Shown piece by piece: positions 1 through 9,382 of a stretch of DNA of 49,660 bases. Numbering within the stretch: the stretch's first letter is position 1; each line of letters starts with the position of its first letter. Made by a program: the position numbers and the translations under genes. The notes beneath the pieces were generated by a model. It worked only from the letters and a program-made list of their open reading frames with translations. It did not search any database and was not told the DNA's origin. Origin of the DNA: Flavobacteriales bacterium (GTDB taxonomy: Bacteria; Bacteroidota; Bacteroidia; Flavobacteriales_D; Sanyastnellaceae); contig JAURDB010000002.1 in NCBI GenBank assembly GCA_030828175.1, forward strand, positions 1 to 49,660, given 5' to 3'.

Positions 1-402
1 CTCGCCGCCTGGGAATCCGGTGATCTCGCCACAGCAGACCTGCCTTGGGAAGAGTGGATCTACCAGGAGCGTTACCGCTTCCTCTCCAACCTCGCGGACG
101 ACACCCCGACCGAGCGCATGGCCGAACTCGACGCCGCTTGGGGCATCGGTTCCACAGGCAACAACGAGGTCCTCTTTGCCTGGATGGAACAGGCCATCCG
201 CAGCAACTACACCCCCGCCTATCCCCGTGTGGAGTCCTTCCTCATCGAAGTGGGGCGCCGCAAATTCCTGACGCCATTGTACCGCGCCATGAAGGAAACC
301 GGCCAGATGGAAATGGCACTGGACATCTACGGCAAGGCACGCGGCGGTTACCATTCGGTCGCCACCGGCACCATGGACGAACTCCTCGGCTGGGAGGGTT
401 GA
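1..402 (+). CDS. M1-family aminopeptidase / leukotriene A4 hydrolase-like, C-terminal part (5' truncated by window edge)
   Basis: Frame 1 is open from base 1 (LAAWESGDLATADLPWEEWIYQERYRFLSNLADD...) to the stop at 400-402. AWGIGSTGNNEVLFAWMEQAIRSNYTPAYPRVESFLIEVGRRKFLTPLYRAM resembles the LTA4H C-terminal helical domain. Confidence 0.75.
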   Translation, partial: LAAWESGDLATADLPWEEWIYQERYRFLSNLADDTPTERMAELDAAWGIGSTGNNEVLFAWMEQAIRSNYTPAYPRVESFLIEVGRRKFLTPLYRAMKETGQMEMALDIYGKARGGYHSVATGTMDELLGWEG

Positions 403-423
403 ACCAACCCATATTCGACTTCA

Positions 424-459
424 AAGCAAAAGGCCGCCCGATGGGGCGGCCTTTTGCTT
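424..459. terminator. Bidirectional intrinsic terminator between convergent genes
   Basis: Perfect 16-bp inverted repeat AAGCAAAAGGCCGCCC-GATG-GGGCGGCCTTTTGCTT, A/T-flanked on both sides, between convergent stops at 402 and 478. Confidence 0.85.
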
Positions 460-477
460 TCAGATGGAATTGAAGAA

Positions 478-3400
478 TCAGCGGGACAGGTTGATGTATC
501 CCTTGATTTCCCGCTTTTCATTCGTGGACTCCGAATACAGCACCACGCGATACGCATAGATGCCATCCTCGGCGTAGTACATCTGCGCCGGATCCACGAC
601 CTCATCATCCGCCTGTCCGTACCAGCCCTTGTCAATATCGGTGTTGTGAAAGACCTGATGGCCCCAACGGTTATAAATCCACATCTCGAATCGATCCGGA
701 TCAATGTCTGTACCATAGACGGCCCAGATGTCATTGAACCCATCATTGTTGGGAGTAAAACTGTTGGGGATAAAGACATTGAAGAAGTCGAATATGACGA
801 CTTCACGCGTGACGGCTGATTGACAACCGTTGGTGTCCGTCACCTCCAAGGTCACCGGATAGATCCCCCCATTGCCCAGCGGGAACGTGTAGGTGGGATT
901 CGGCTCTGAACTTACAGCCTCGAGATTTCCAGGAATGAAGTTCCAGCTCCAATCCGTGACGTTGGGAGAAACACTCGAAGCGAAATCAATCCGGCAATCG
1001 GGTGCGGTGGTGGGCTGAGGCCCCGCCTCAAACCCGACACTCGGAGGAGTGAAGACCTGTATGTAGTTGTCTTCAATCAAGGTGTTGACGCATCCCGTAG
1101 TGGTCACCACCGTGACGGAAACGTCATAGACGCCCGGCTCCGTGTAGATGTGCAAGGGCGTCGCTTCCGCGCTGGCTCCTTCGTCACCAAAACTCCAAAC
1201 CTGACTCTGCACGAGTGGTGCCGGCAAATCGTGTCCGAATGTCATCGCCTGGGGAACACAACCCTTGGTGGTATCTGCTGCGAGATGCAAGTCAAACGGC
1301 TGTTCTACCTCGACCTCCATGCACGCCGTCACGGCCGGGGTCGTACAAGCCTCTGAAACCGTCACACAGAACTCCCCGGTCAATGGCGGAACAAACGTGG
1401 ACTGATCATCCGTGCCTGCGGCGAACGTGCTTCCGCCATAAGCGAATTCAAAAGAGTAACCGTCTCCTTGGCCTCCCGTGACATTGATGGCCGACAAAAG
1501 CACCTCATCGCCCAGACAGATCAAGTCGTCTGCATCGATCCCGACCGTGAACGCATCGTAGATGCCCACCTGCACTGAACCCGGCTGGGTCACGCATCCG
1601 GCGGCATCCACGCCTTGCACATCATACACCGTGGTGTACGCGGGACCCACCAGAATGGAAGGTCCCTGCCCCACCAGGTTTCCATCCACCGTCCAGTTGA
1701 AGGTGTAGGGACCGCCGGTAGACGCTGTTGCTGATAAAGTTGTCGCACCGCCAATGCAGATGATCTCGTCGTCACTCAATGAAATGCCCGGCGGCTCAGG
1801 ATCGGCCAAATCGAATTCAATGCTGTAACTGCAACCCAGCTGATCTGACACCTCCAAGGTGTAGGATCCAGCCTCGAGGTTTTCGAAAGCCTGAAGACCA
1901 CCTCCATAAGACAATTGCTCGAGTACGCCTCCCGCATAGCTCAACTGGACATCCCAAGGCCCGTCAGCAGCTGGCTCATCGATGTTCAGCGTGATTTCTC
2001 CATCCGTAATGAGGCAGGTAGGGTCGCTGTAGTCCGTGGTGAATTCAAACCCTGGAACCACCAACACGGTATCCGTGGTGGCACAGTTTTCCAAGCCGAT
2101 GGGCTCTACGAAAGCCACGTATTCCGTGGGTGTACCATCAAACGTATTGACCGTCGGCTGTGCGCTGTTCGGGTTGGTGAGGTTGTCAGCAGGCTCCCAG
2201 CTCCAGATGAAGCCGCAAGCATCGAGACCACATCCCGCACACCAGCTGATTTCCTCGTAAAAAGTGCTCGACTCACAACTCACACTGCCATCCGAAGTGA
2301 GCAACACCGTCAGGCACCCATCGGGGTTGGTCGCCGTCACCGATGTCTCCGGGTAATCTCCGGACAGGTCTACCAACAAGGGAGCAGAGGTGTCGTCTCC
2401 ATCATACACCTGAATGTGGTCGAAGAAGTTCTCGATTTGTCCATCATAAAACAGGATGTTCATCAACGTGCCGTCACCGGGGTTGTCCGGGCAGTAAGTC
2501 CAAGTGGTATTCTCGTTGTTGCCGTAGCATATGGTCGTAGTGCCCTGGTCTCCGCCACAGGGAGAGGGTCCTCCGCCGATGAATGCTCCTTGAAGTTCCA
2601 CAGGGTCCCCACAGAAAACCTGATCCGGCCCGGCGGTTATGCTGTTTTCCGGACCTTCCACCACCTCGATGCTGAGGGTGGTGTCGAAAGTGCAACTGAA
2701 GTTGTTCGTTACCGTGAACACGTAATCGTAAATGCCCGGCTCATCCAAAATGATGTCACAGTAATTCGCATTGAAATCCTGATCGATGATCCCTGGGCCT
2801 GTCCAGTATGAACTGTCCGCATTGAGACCAATGGTCGGGGTAAAAGTGGTCACGCCCGGAATGAGCGCCGGATTGAGGTTCAGGCCCCATTCGAAGATGT
2901 AGCCGTTGTCGATGGCCAGGTTGTCGACCACCGAGAAGGTCCATGTGCCGTTCAAGGGGCATCCCACGAAGTCACAGAGGTCTCCCTCAGCGGTGTACAG
3001 ACCGGGATTGGCCACGTTGTTGTTCTCGGCATTGCCCGCGTTGTCCGTGTAGGCCACCTGCGTCCAATTGGAGTTGTCGTTGATGTTGGTGGCGATGTCA
3101 GGATTGGGAGACCAACCGTAATCATAACCGGTACCGGGAATGTTCGAACCGTCGTCCACTGCCTCACCCAGGAAGCAGCCACCGCCTCCGTTCGGGTAGC
3201 TCATCAGCGGCACCGTGGTTCCATCCGGACAGGTGATCGTCAAATCCAGATCCCCCATGTAACTGTGCTCCATGTTGACGGTCACGGACAACAGATCGTC
3301 ACAATCCTCCAACGTGGCACCGTCCTCGAAAAAGTCAAAGTTCAGCTCACTGCTGTAACTGAAGCCAGCGCCATCCGCGAGGTAGGTCTCCCCTGCCACA

Positions 3401-4296
3401 ACCTGCGGCGGAAGCGCCGTCCATGTAATGCTCTGCACAGGATTGCCATCCACAAATGCCGGACTTCCGGCGCAGACCGGCGTGCTTTGAACACTGTTGA
3501 AAAGTGGAATGGTGCTCACCAAGACTTGCAAGGGCTGCAGGTTGAGGGACACACAACCATTGTTGTCGATTACGGAGAGGTTCACGATGTACTCACCGGG
3601 CTCGTCAAAGGAATGGGTGATGTTCGCTGAAGTCGCAAGGGTATCTACAGACCCATCATCAAAATTCCATACCCACTGGGCCAGATTGAAACCAGGCTCT
3701 GCGGTTGAACCGGCATCTCCAAAGGTGATGGGTTCATTCAAACAAACCCCAATGGACAGAGAGTCGGGATTCGGAAGAGGTGGATCCACAATGCTGCTCG
3801 CCGATATGGGCGTGGCACAGGGTGTTGTGCACGAAATGTTGGCTTCCCAACCCGGTGCTGCGGTGTTTGCAGGACCATTGTCCTGAAAAACGAAAGTCAA
3901 GCATCCCGTTGGATTGTTGACCGTAGCCGTCACCGGCAACCCCTGCAACGCATTGCCCGTGTAGTTTCCCATGGAGGGAGAACCCGCATCAGGTCCATCG
4001 TAGATGAACAGGTAATCACTGTTGTTCGGGTTCGGATTTGTCTCAAGGCCGAAGGCAACAAAACTCACGGAAACCGCATCCCCCGGGTTGTCCGGACATA
4101 GGGTGTAAGTGAAATTGGCGTCTGGGTATGGGTTACCCACTCCACTGTCATCGTTGCCTGCATCAACAAAAATGCCTGTGCAGGTCTCAGCCGTTCCATC
4201 GGACATGATGAAGAACTGCGCTTGGATGACGGATGATAGAGATATCAACGCCACCCCAACCGACAAGCGTCGGAAATTGAATCGATCCTGGGTCAT
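478..4296 (-). CDS. Large secreted multidomain protein: CUB-like, PKD, proprotein-convertase P-like, second CUB-like, further PKD, and a C-terminal gliding-motility-associated (CHU_C) domain; likely T9SS substrate
   Basis: ORF 478..4395. Start chosen at ATG 4296 (MTQDRFNFRRLSVGVALISLSSVIQAQ, signal-peptide-like). C-terminus FIPNSFTPNNDGFNDIWAVYG...FEMWIYNRWGHQVFHNTD...GIYAYRVVLYS matches CHU_C. Contains PKD cores (WSFGDEG...TPLHIYTEPGVYDVSVTV) and duplicated CPDNPGD CUB-like segments. Confidence 0.88.
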   Translation of the reverse strand: MTQDRFNFRRLSVGVALISLSSVIQAQFFIMSDGTAETCTGIFVDAGNDDSGVGNPYPDANFTYTLCPDNPGDAVSVSFVAFGLETNPNPNNSDYLFIYDGPDAGSPSMGNYTGNALQGLPVTATVNNPTGCLTFVFQDNGPANTAAPGWEANISCTTPCATPISASSIVDPPLPNPDSLSIGVCLNEPITFGDAGSTAEPGFNLAQWVWNFDDGSVDTLATSANITHSFDEPGEYIVNLSVIDNNGCVSLNLQPLQVLVSTIPLFNSVQSTPVCAGSPAFVDGNPVQSITWTALPPQVVAGETYLADGAGFSYSSELNFDFFEDGATLEDCDDLLSVTVNMEHSYMGDLDLTITCPDGTTVPLMSYPNGGGGCFLGEAVDDGSNIPGTGYDYGWSPNPDIATNINDNSNWTQVAYTDNAGNAENNNVANPGLYTAEGDLCDFVGCPLNGTWTFSVVDNLAIDNGYIFEWGLNLNPALIPGVTTFTPTIGLNADSSYWTGPGIIDQDFNANYCDIILDEPGIYDYVFTVTNNFSCTFDTTLSIEVVEGPENSITAGPDQVFCGDPVELQGAFIGGGPSPCGGDQGTTTICYGNNENTTWTYCPDNPGDGTLMNILFYDGQIENFFDHIQVYDGDDTSAPLLVDLSGDYPETSVTATNPDGCLTVLLTSDGSVSCESSTFYEEISWCAGCGLDACGFIWSWEPADNLTNPNSAQPTVNTFDGTPTEYVAFVEPIGLENCATTDTVLVVPGFEFTTDYSDPTCLITDGEITLNIDEPAADGPWDVQLSYAGGVLEQLSYGGGLQAFENLEAGSYTLEVSDQLGCSYSIEFDLADPEPPGISLSDDEIICIGGATTLSATASTGGPYTFNWTVDGNLVGQGPSILVGPAYTTVYDVQGVDAAGCVTQPGSVQVGIYDAFTVGIDADDLICLGDEVLLSAINVTGGQGDGYSFEFAYGGSTFAAGTDDQSTFVPPLTGEFCVTVSEACTTPAVTACMEVEVEQPFDLHLAADTTKGCVPQAMTFGHDLPAPLVQSQVWSFGDEGASAEATPLHIYTEPGVYDVSVTVVTTTGCVNTLIEDNYIQVFTPPSVGFEAGPQPTTAPDCRIDFASSVSPNVTDWSWNFIPGNLEAVSSEPNPTYTFPLGNGGIYPVTLEVTDTNGCQSAVTREVVIFDFFNVFIPNSFTPNNDGFNDIWAVYGTDIDPDRFEMWIYNRWGHQVFHNTDIDKGWYGQADDEVVDPAQMYYAEDGIYAYRVVLYSESTNEKREIKGYINLSR

Positions 4297-4405
4297 GGTT
4301 GTAGGTCCAAAGGTGGAACCGAACAACGAAAGGAAGCGTTGCATGAACCGCAAATGTTCCACGGTGGGTTGTGTCCAAATCCAAGACACCCGCATGGGAC
4401 TGCCT

Positions 4406-5725
4406 TCATTCTACCAAGAGTTCATCGGCATAGTAAGCGGGTCCTGCCTTACCCTGAACCACAATGGACCAAGAGAAACCAGATCCCGGCAGCGCCCGCC
4501 CCCCTGTGGGAAGGCTGCCGTCCCATGCCTTTGGCTCGGTGGTCTCAAAGACGATGTGCCCCTGCTTGTCCTGGATTCGAAAGACAAAAGGCCACTCCAA
4601 TTGCAGCAATCCCCTCGGAAGAAAACGGTCATAACTGCCGTCTCCATCGGGACTGAACCTTCCGGCCCCTCCTATTCCAAATCGGCTACCCACTTCAATG
4701 TTGTGGCGCGCAACCGATTGACATCCATAGGGAGAACTCGCCACCAACTGAACCACGTGTTCACCTGTGCGGCCCAACTCGAAGTCCGCAGATTCGCCAG
4801 CCTTGGCGGTTTCCCCGTCTACAATCCATGTGGCATTGCTCGCATCTCGGCTTCGGTTCCGCATGCGAATGACCGGGTTCCGTTCGGACATGGCCGGGAC
4901 CTCCCACGTAAAGTCTGCCCGTGGTATCGGATGGATGGTCACCAGATTTTCAATGGTCCGCGTGCGAATCAATCCATCGCTGATCCGCGTCACACTCAAG
5001 GTAATGTCGTAGGTACCCGGTGCATCAAAAACGTGCTGTGGAGAGGCCTCGTTGCTGAATTGACCATCACCGAAGTTCCAAAGCACCCGCACGTCATTCA
5101 TGGGTTTGGCCATTCTGAAACCGATTTCGGTTCCCACGCAGGCGGCATCGATGTCGGCTGCAAAGGCGGCTGCCACCGCAGCAGGCAACTCAGCCCAATC
5201 CGCAGGGACGTCCACGGGAGATACATCCCCGCGGACCGAAGACGGCTTTGAAGCGGGTATGGAAGCCGTCTCAGTTGCAGCGCCCGATACATCGGCCCCA
5301 GCCAATTCTGCTCTGCCCTGCTCGGCGGTGCCGCCCCCCATATTCTCATCCACTTCTCCCCGCTTGGCTCCCCCAACTTCCTGACTTTCGGCAAATCCAG
5401 GATCTTCTGAAGGGCCTTCGTCCAACGCACCGCTGACCCATCCTGAATTTTCACCCTCGGAAGCTGCTTCCGGAATGTCGGAATCCACCGGGTCGGTGAA
5501 CCAGAGGGCGCCTCCAATCAACGCCGCTCCAGCGGCAGGACCCAAAATCCAGCGCCACGAAGCAGCAGCGGCACCACCTGCCGCACCACCCGCCATGGCT
5601 GACTGCATGGTCAACCAACTTGGGGCAGCCAGACCCGGCGCTTTTTCCAACGCCGAGCGCATGCCCTGTTCAAAGCTGCCACCGGCAGCTCCCCGCTTCT
5701 TTTCTTCTTCTCGCTCTTCGCTCAC
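4406..5725 (-). CDS. Single-TM PKD-domain protein with degenerate CHU_C-like C-terminus; candidate anti-sigma/sensor
   Basis: Short charged N-terminus, then TM WILGPAAGAALIGGALWF, then PKD (VLWNFGDGQFSNEASPQHVFDAPGTYDITLSV) and C-terminal FSPDGDGSYDRF...FRIQDKQGHIVFETTEPKAWDGSLP. ATG overlaps the stop of the upstream sigma-factor gene. Confidence 0.75.
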   Translation of the reverse strand: MSEEREEEKKRGAAGGSFEQGMRSALEKAPGLAAPSWLTMQSAMAGGAAGGAAAASWRWILGPAAGAALIGGALWFTDPVDSDIPEAASEGENSGWVSGALDEGPSEDPGFAESQEVGGAKRGEVDENMGGGTAEQGRAELAGADVSGAATETASIPASKPSSVRGDVSPVDVPADWAELPAAVAAAFAADIDAACVGTEIGFRMAKPMNDVRVLWNFGDGQFSNEASPQHVFDAPGTYDITLSVTRISDGLIRTRTIENLVTIHPIPRADFTWEVPAMSERNPVIRMRNRSRDASNATWIVDGETAKAGESADFELGRTGEHVVQLVASSPYGCQSVARHNIEVGSRFGIGGAGRFSPDGDGSYDRFLPRGLLQLEWPFVFRIQDKQGHIVFETTEPKAWDGSLPTGGRALPGSGFSWSIVVQGKAGPAYYADELLVE

Positions 5726-6342
5726 TTTTCCCTCAATTTCTTCCGCAACAATTCGCGCAAGTTCCTGCGCGCCTTGGCATAATTCGATTTAGAAGTCCCC
5801 TCCGATATCCCCAACTCAATGGCGATGTCCCGGTGACCATACCCCTCAATCGCATATAGGTTGAAGACCGCACGGTACACGGGCGTCAACTGCTCCATCG
5901 CCTCCAAGATGTCATTCTGCCCCAGACCTGCCCATTCCGGCTCGTTCTCCTCCTGCACGCGTTCGGACAACACATCCAACATCTCCTCAGACTCCCCCAC
6001 GAACTGCAGTTGGCGCGAGGCGCGCAATGCGTCGATGGCCATGTTCACCATGATCCGGCGAACCCACCCCTCGAACGACCCCTTGAAGGTGTAACCGCCA
6101 ATGTTGCGGAAAACCTTGATGAACCCATCCTGCAGCACATCCAACGCCTCCTGTTCTCCGGGAATGTATCGGCGAATCGCCAACAACATCTTCCCCGCAT
6201 AGAACTCGTAGATCTGTCTTTGCCCTTCGGTTTCTTCCGCCTGGGCAGATTTTACCCAAGACCGAATCACTTCGGGGTCCGGAGGAGCGGACGGAGAGAT
6301 GACGAATCGTTCCACGATTGGTTGCCCGAAAGAAACCGACAT
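5722..6342 (-). CDS. ECF-type RNA polymerase sigma factor
   Basis: Region 2 (EALDVLQDGFIKVFRNIGGYTFKGSFEGWVRRIMVNMAIDALR) and region 4 (LTPVYRAVFNLYAIEGYGHRDIAIELGISEGTSKSNYAKARRNLRELL). ATG at 6342; the track extends to a TTG at 6348. Confidence 0.9.
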   Translation of the reverse strand: MSVSFGQPIVERFVISPSAPPDPEVIRSWVKSAQAEETEGQRQIYEFYAGKMLLAIRRYIPGEQEALDVLQDGFIKVFRNIGGYTFKGSFEGWVRRIMVNMAIDALRASRQLQFVGESEEMLDVLSERVQEENEPEWAGLGQNDILEAMEQLTPVYRAVFNLYAIEGYGHRDIAIELGISEGTSKSNYAKARRNLRELLRKKLREK

Positions 6343-6425
6343 CTGCAAAATGAAGGCCCCGGGTGAGCGTCAATATCGCCACTTCGTGGAAACTCTCTGC
6401 AAGCTTGCCGTCGTAGTTTCGCACC

Positions 6426-7571
6426 ATGCGCGTCGTTGTAGGACTTTCCGGTGGTGTAGACAGCAGTGTCGCTGCACTGCAACTCCAACGCGAAGGACAT
6501 GAGGTCATTGGCATCTTCATGCGGAATTGGGTCGACGACAGCGTCACCCTCGACAACGCATGTCCATGGGTGGATGATGCCAATGACGCGCTGCTCGTCG
6601 CCCAGCACCTCGGAATCCCATTTCAGGTCATCGACCTATCCCAAGCCTATCGCGAGCGCATCGTAGACCACATGTTTGCCGAATACGCCGCTGGAAGGAC
6701 ACCCAATCCCGACGTTCTCTGCAACCGGGAAATCAAATTCGACCTGTTCCGCAAAGCCGCTCACCAACTCGACGCAGACGCTGTCGCCACCGGGCATTAC
6801 TGCCGAAGGAGCACCACAGTGGATGGAATGCACCAGCTGTTGGCCGGGCGGGACACCAACAAGGACCAGAGCTATTTCCTGTGCCAAGTGACGCAGGAAC
6901 AACTATCGGATGCCCTCTTCCCCGTGGGAGAACTCGAGAAGCCGGAGGTGCGTCGGATCGCCGAGGAGGCCGGACTCCCGACCGCCCACAAAAAGGACAG
7001 CCAGGGACTCTGCTTCGTGGGAAAGGTCAAGTTACCGGACTTCCTTCAGCAACAATTGAAGGTGACCCAAGGTCCCATCGTAGAGCTTCCTGCGGACGGC
7101 ATCACACCCCCCGCGCACCCTTGGGAGTCGCCAACCTTGGACCTCGTTCACGCCAGGGAAGTCGGTCAGCACCCAGGAGCGCACTTTTTTACCATCGGCC
7201 AGCGCCGCGGACTCAATGTCGGTGGACACGTCGAGCCCCTCTTCGTGATCGACAAGGACATGGAATCCAATACTTTGTTCGTGGGAGAAGGCGACCGGCA
7301 TCCGGGCCTCATCCGGCAAGGCTTGGCCATGGACGATGCCGCCGTTCACTGGATTCGAACGGACCTCCGCCCGGAGCCCTTCGCCCCCTTGCGCGTCAAA
7401 GCACGCTTCCGATATCGCCAGCCCCTGCAAGAAGCCACCTTGACTTGTGTTGAAGACGAATGGCGCCTGGTATTCGACGAGCCCCAATCCGGAATTGCCC
7501 CGGGTCAGTTTGCCGCCTGGCACGACGCCGAAACCGGTGAAGAGGTCCTTGGCAGCGGCGTGATTTCTTGA
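6426..7571 (+). CDS. mnmA: tRNA 2-thiouridine(34) synthase MnmA
   Basis: PP-loop [44 protein letters not shown]. Confidence 0.95.
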   Translation: MRVVVGLSGGVDSSVAALQLQREGHEVIGIFMRNWVDDSVTLDNACPWVDDANDALLVAQHLGIPFQVIDLSQAYRERIVDHMFAEYAAGRTPNPDVLCNREIKFDLFRKAAHQLDADAVATGHYCRRSTTVDGMHQLLAGRDTNKDQSYFLCQVTQEQLSDALFPVGELEKPEVRRIAEEAGLPTAHKKDSQGLCFVGKVKLPDFLQQQLKVTQGPIVELPADGITPPAHPWESPTLDLVHAREVGQHPGAHFFTIGQRRGLNVGGHVEPLFVIDKDMESNTLFVGEGDRHPGLIRQGLAMDDAAVHWIRTDLRPEPFAPLRVKARFRYRQPLQEATLTCVEDEWRLVFDEPQSGIAPGQFAAWHDAETGEEVLGSGVIS

Positions 7572-7584
7572 GTGAAGCCCCGAG

Positions 7585-8598
7585 TCAAAGCTTGTCTTTG
7601 AGCAGGTAGACGTTTCGGCGGGGCGCGTTGCGCGTGACGAGTTCCGCTACGAAACCGGTCAGGAAAAGCTGGAGTCCCATCATCATGAAGACGAGGGCGA
7701 TGTAAAAGGCACTGATATCGGCAATGTTGCGCGCGACGACGCCTTCCGACAAGGCCCAGAGCTTGTACCCGCCGATGGCAGCAAACAGACCGAAGCCCCC
7801 GATGAACATGAGTGTTCCCATCACACCGAAAAGGTGCATCGGCTTGTGACCGAATCTGCCGATGAAGGCAATTGTAAGCAGGTCCAGGAAACCATTGACA
7901 AATCGCTCGAGGCCAAACTTGGTGCTGCCGTATTTCCGGGCGCGGTGCTGAACCACCTGCTCTCCAATCCGGGAGAAGCCGGCCTGCTTTGCCAAAACGG
8001 GGATGTATCGGTGCATCTCCCCATTGACTTCCACGGCTTGCACCACTTCGCGACGGTATGCCTTGAGTCCGCAATTGAAATCGTGCAGGTGGATGCCACT
8101 GACCCTGCGTGTCGCCCAATTGTACAGCTTGGTAGGCAGGGTCTTGGTAATCGGATCGTATCGCTTCTTCTTCCACCCGCTCACCATGTCGAGACCATCC
8201 TCAACAATGCGCCGTTCGAGTTCGGGCACTTCATCTGGACTGTCCTGCAGGTCGGCATCCATCGTGATGACGACCTTTCCCCGTACCACACGAAAACCCG
8301 TGTGCAATGCAGCACTCTTGCCCTGGTTCCGAGCAAAACTCAAACCCACAACAGCGTCGCCGTGATGGGCCTTCAACTCCTGTATCACCTTCCAGGATCC
8401 GTCTGTGGAGCCATCGTCAATGAAGACCACCTCATAGGAGCGCCCCTGGAGAACCTGGGCAATCCAGGTCATCAGTTCAGGAAGGCTCTCCTCCTCATTG
8501 AAGAGGGGCACCACGATGCTCAAATCGAGGTCGGGTCGGGTCGGTGATGTCAGCGCGTCGGTCTCCATTCCAGTGGGGGCATTCGCCTTGAAGTGCAA
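7585..8598 (-). CDS. Family 2 glycosyltransferase (dolichyl-phosphate mannosyltransferase / ArnC-like) with C-terminal TM segments
   Basis: LDLSIVVPLFNEEESLPELMTWI...VVFIDDGSTDGSW...VITMDADLQDSPDEVPEL, followed by TM helices. ATG at 8568 is an alternative start. Confidence 0.9.
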   Translation of the reverse strand: MHFKANAPTGMETDALTSPTRPDLDLSIVVPLFNEEESLPELMTWIAQVLQGRSYEVVFIDDGSTDGSWKVIQELKAHHGDAVVGLSFARNQGKSAALHTGFRVVRGKVVITMDADLQDSPDEVPELERRIVEDGLDMVSGWKKKRYDPITKTLPTKLYNWATRRVSGIHLHDFNCGLKAYRREVVQAVEVNGEMHRYIPVLAKQAGFSRIGEQVVQHRARKYGSTKFGLERFVNGFLDLLTIAFIGRFGHKPMHLFGVMGTLMFIGGFGLFAAIGGYKLWALSEGVVARNIADISAFYIALVFMMMGLQLFLTGFVAELVTRNAPRRNVYLLKDKL

Positions 8599-8605
8599 GG
8601 TAAGG

Positions 8606-9184
8606 TCAGCCTTGGAAGCCTCCGGCAGTTTCGGGATTCCTCTTCATGATGGCTGCGACAATCAATGCCACAAAGGCAATCCAGAATGCGCTCATGGCTG
8701 CGTCCAGCAATTGACCCGGGACAGAAATGGAAAACCGCGTGGATTTCTCCAAGAGTTCAGTCATGCTGCCCTCCATGACACCTCCCAAAGAACCGATGGT
8801 TTCCAGGCTCTTGTCCATGACCAACTCTACATAAGCACCTCTCAAATCGGGCCGCATCACATGAAACAAAAGCAAGTTGAACACCGTGTATCCCAACCGT
8901 GTCAACATGCCTGAAATGAGCGAAAGACCAAAGGCGCGTCCGAACCGAAGCGCCCCTTCTTCCCTCTTGGCCGTGATGAGCACCATCACCATGACCATCA
9001 CCACCACCGTCAACATTGCCGGCCCCGTCCATGCACCCAGGAGCGACTCAAATTGGACCATGTAAGCCAGCAGATACCCCATCAAGATCAGTCCAGCACC
9101 GGCCAGGCCATGGCCAAAGAGGAAAGGGGGAATCAAAGGTCGCTCAGAACGCTTGGAATGATCGGAGTCGAATGCACTTTCCAT
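8606..9184 (-). CDS. DUF4199-like integral membrane protein
   Basis: Four-TM hydrophobic pattern, length and Bacteroidota-typical position upstream of a GT2 gene. Confidence 0.6.
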   Translation of the reverse strand: MESAFDSDHSKRSERPLIPPFLFGHGLAGAGLILMGYLLAYMVQFESLLGAWTGPAMLTVVVMVMVMVLITAKREEGALRFGRAFGLSLISGMLTRLGYTVFNLLLFHVMRPDLRGAYVELVMDKSLETIGSLGGVMEGSMTELLEKSTRFSISVPGQLLDAAMSAFWIAFVALIVAAIMKRNPETAGGFQG

Positions 9185-9246
9185 GTTGCGGGTGAATCAA
9201 AGGGCAATATCGAAAACAGCGGCATACAAAGGGACGGGTCCTGTCC

Positions 9247-9254
9247 TACCTTTG
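9247..9254 (+). promoter_or_regulatory. Bacteroidota -7 element TACCTTTG upstream of SRP RNA
   Basis: Exact TAnnTTTG match ending 6 nt before the SRP RNA closing helix at 9261. Confidence 0.6.
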
Positions 9255-9260
9255 TCCACG

Positions 9261-9360
9261 GAGGGCAAGTCTCCCACGACCAGCTCCCACTGAATCCCCC
9301 AGGGCCGGAAGGCAGCAAGGGTAAGTGGTCGTAGCGGTGCGATGGGAATCGCTTGCCCTC
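9261..9360 (+). ncRNA. ffs: Small bacterial signal recognition particle RNA (4.5S-like)
   Basis: Domain IV apical sequence CCCCCAGGGCCGGAAGGCAGCAAGGGTA (9296-9323). Inner helix CCACT (9287-9291)/AGTGG (9324-9328). Perfect closing helix GAGGGCAAG (9261-9269)/CTTGCCCTC (9352-9360), followed by TCTTTTT. Confidence 0.92.
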
Positions 9361-9382
9361 TCTTTTTGCCCATATTTCGGCC

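Noticed and set aside
4109-5251. 380-aa plus-strand ORF spanning the adhesin/PKD junction
   Set aside because: Antisense to two supported genes and lacks recognisable motifs.
8960-9020. Repetitive ATGACCATCACC-type tract
   Set aside because: Encodes a Val/Met-rich TM helix (VVVMVMVMVLIT) in the DUF4199-like protein on the minus strand.
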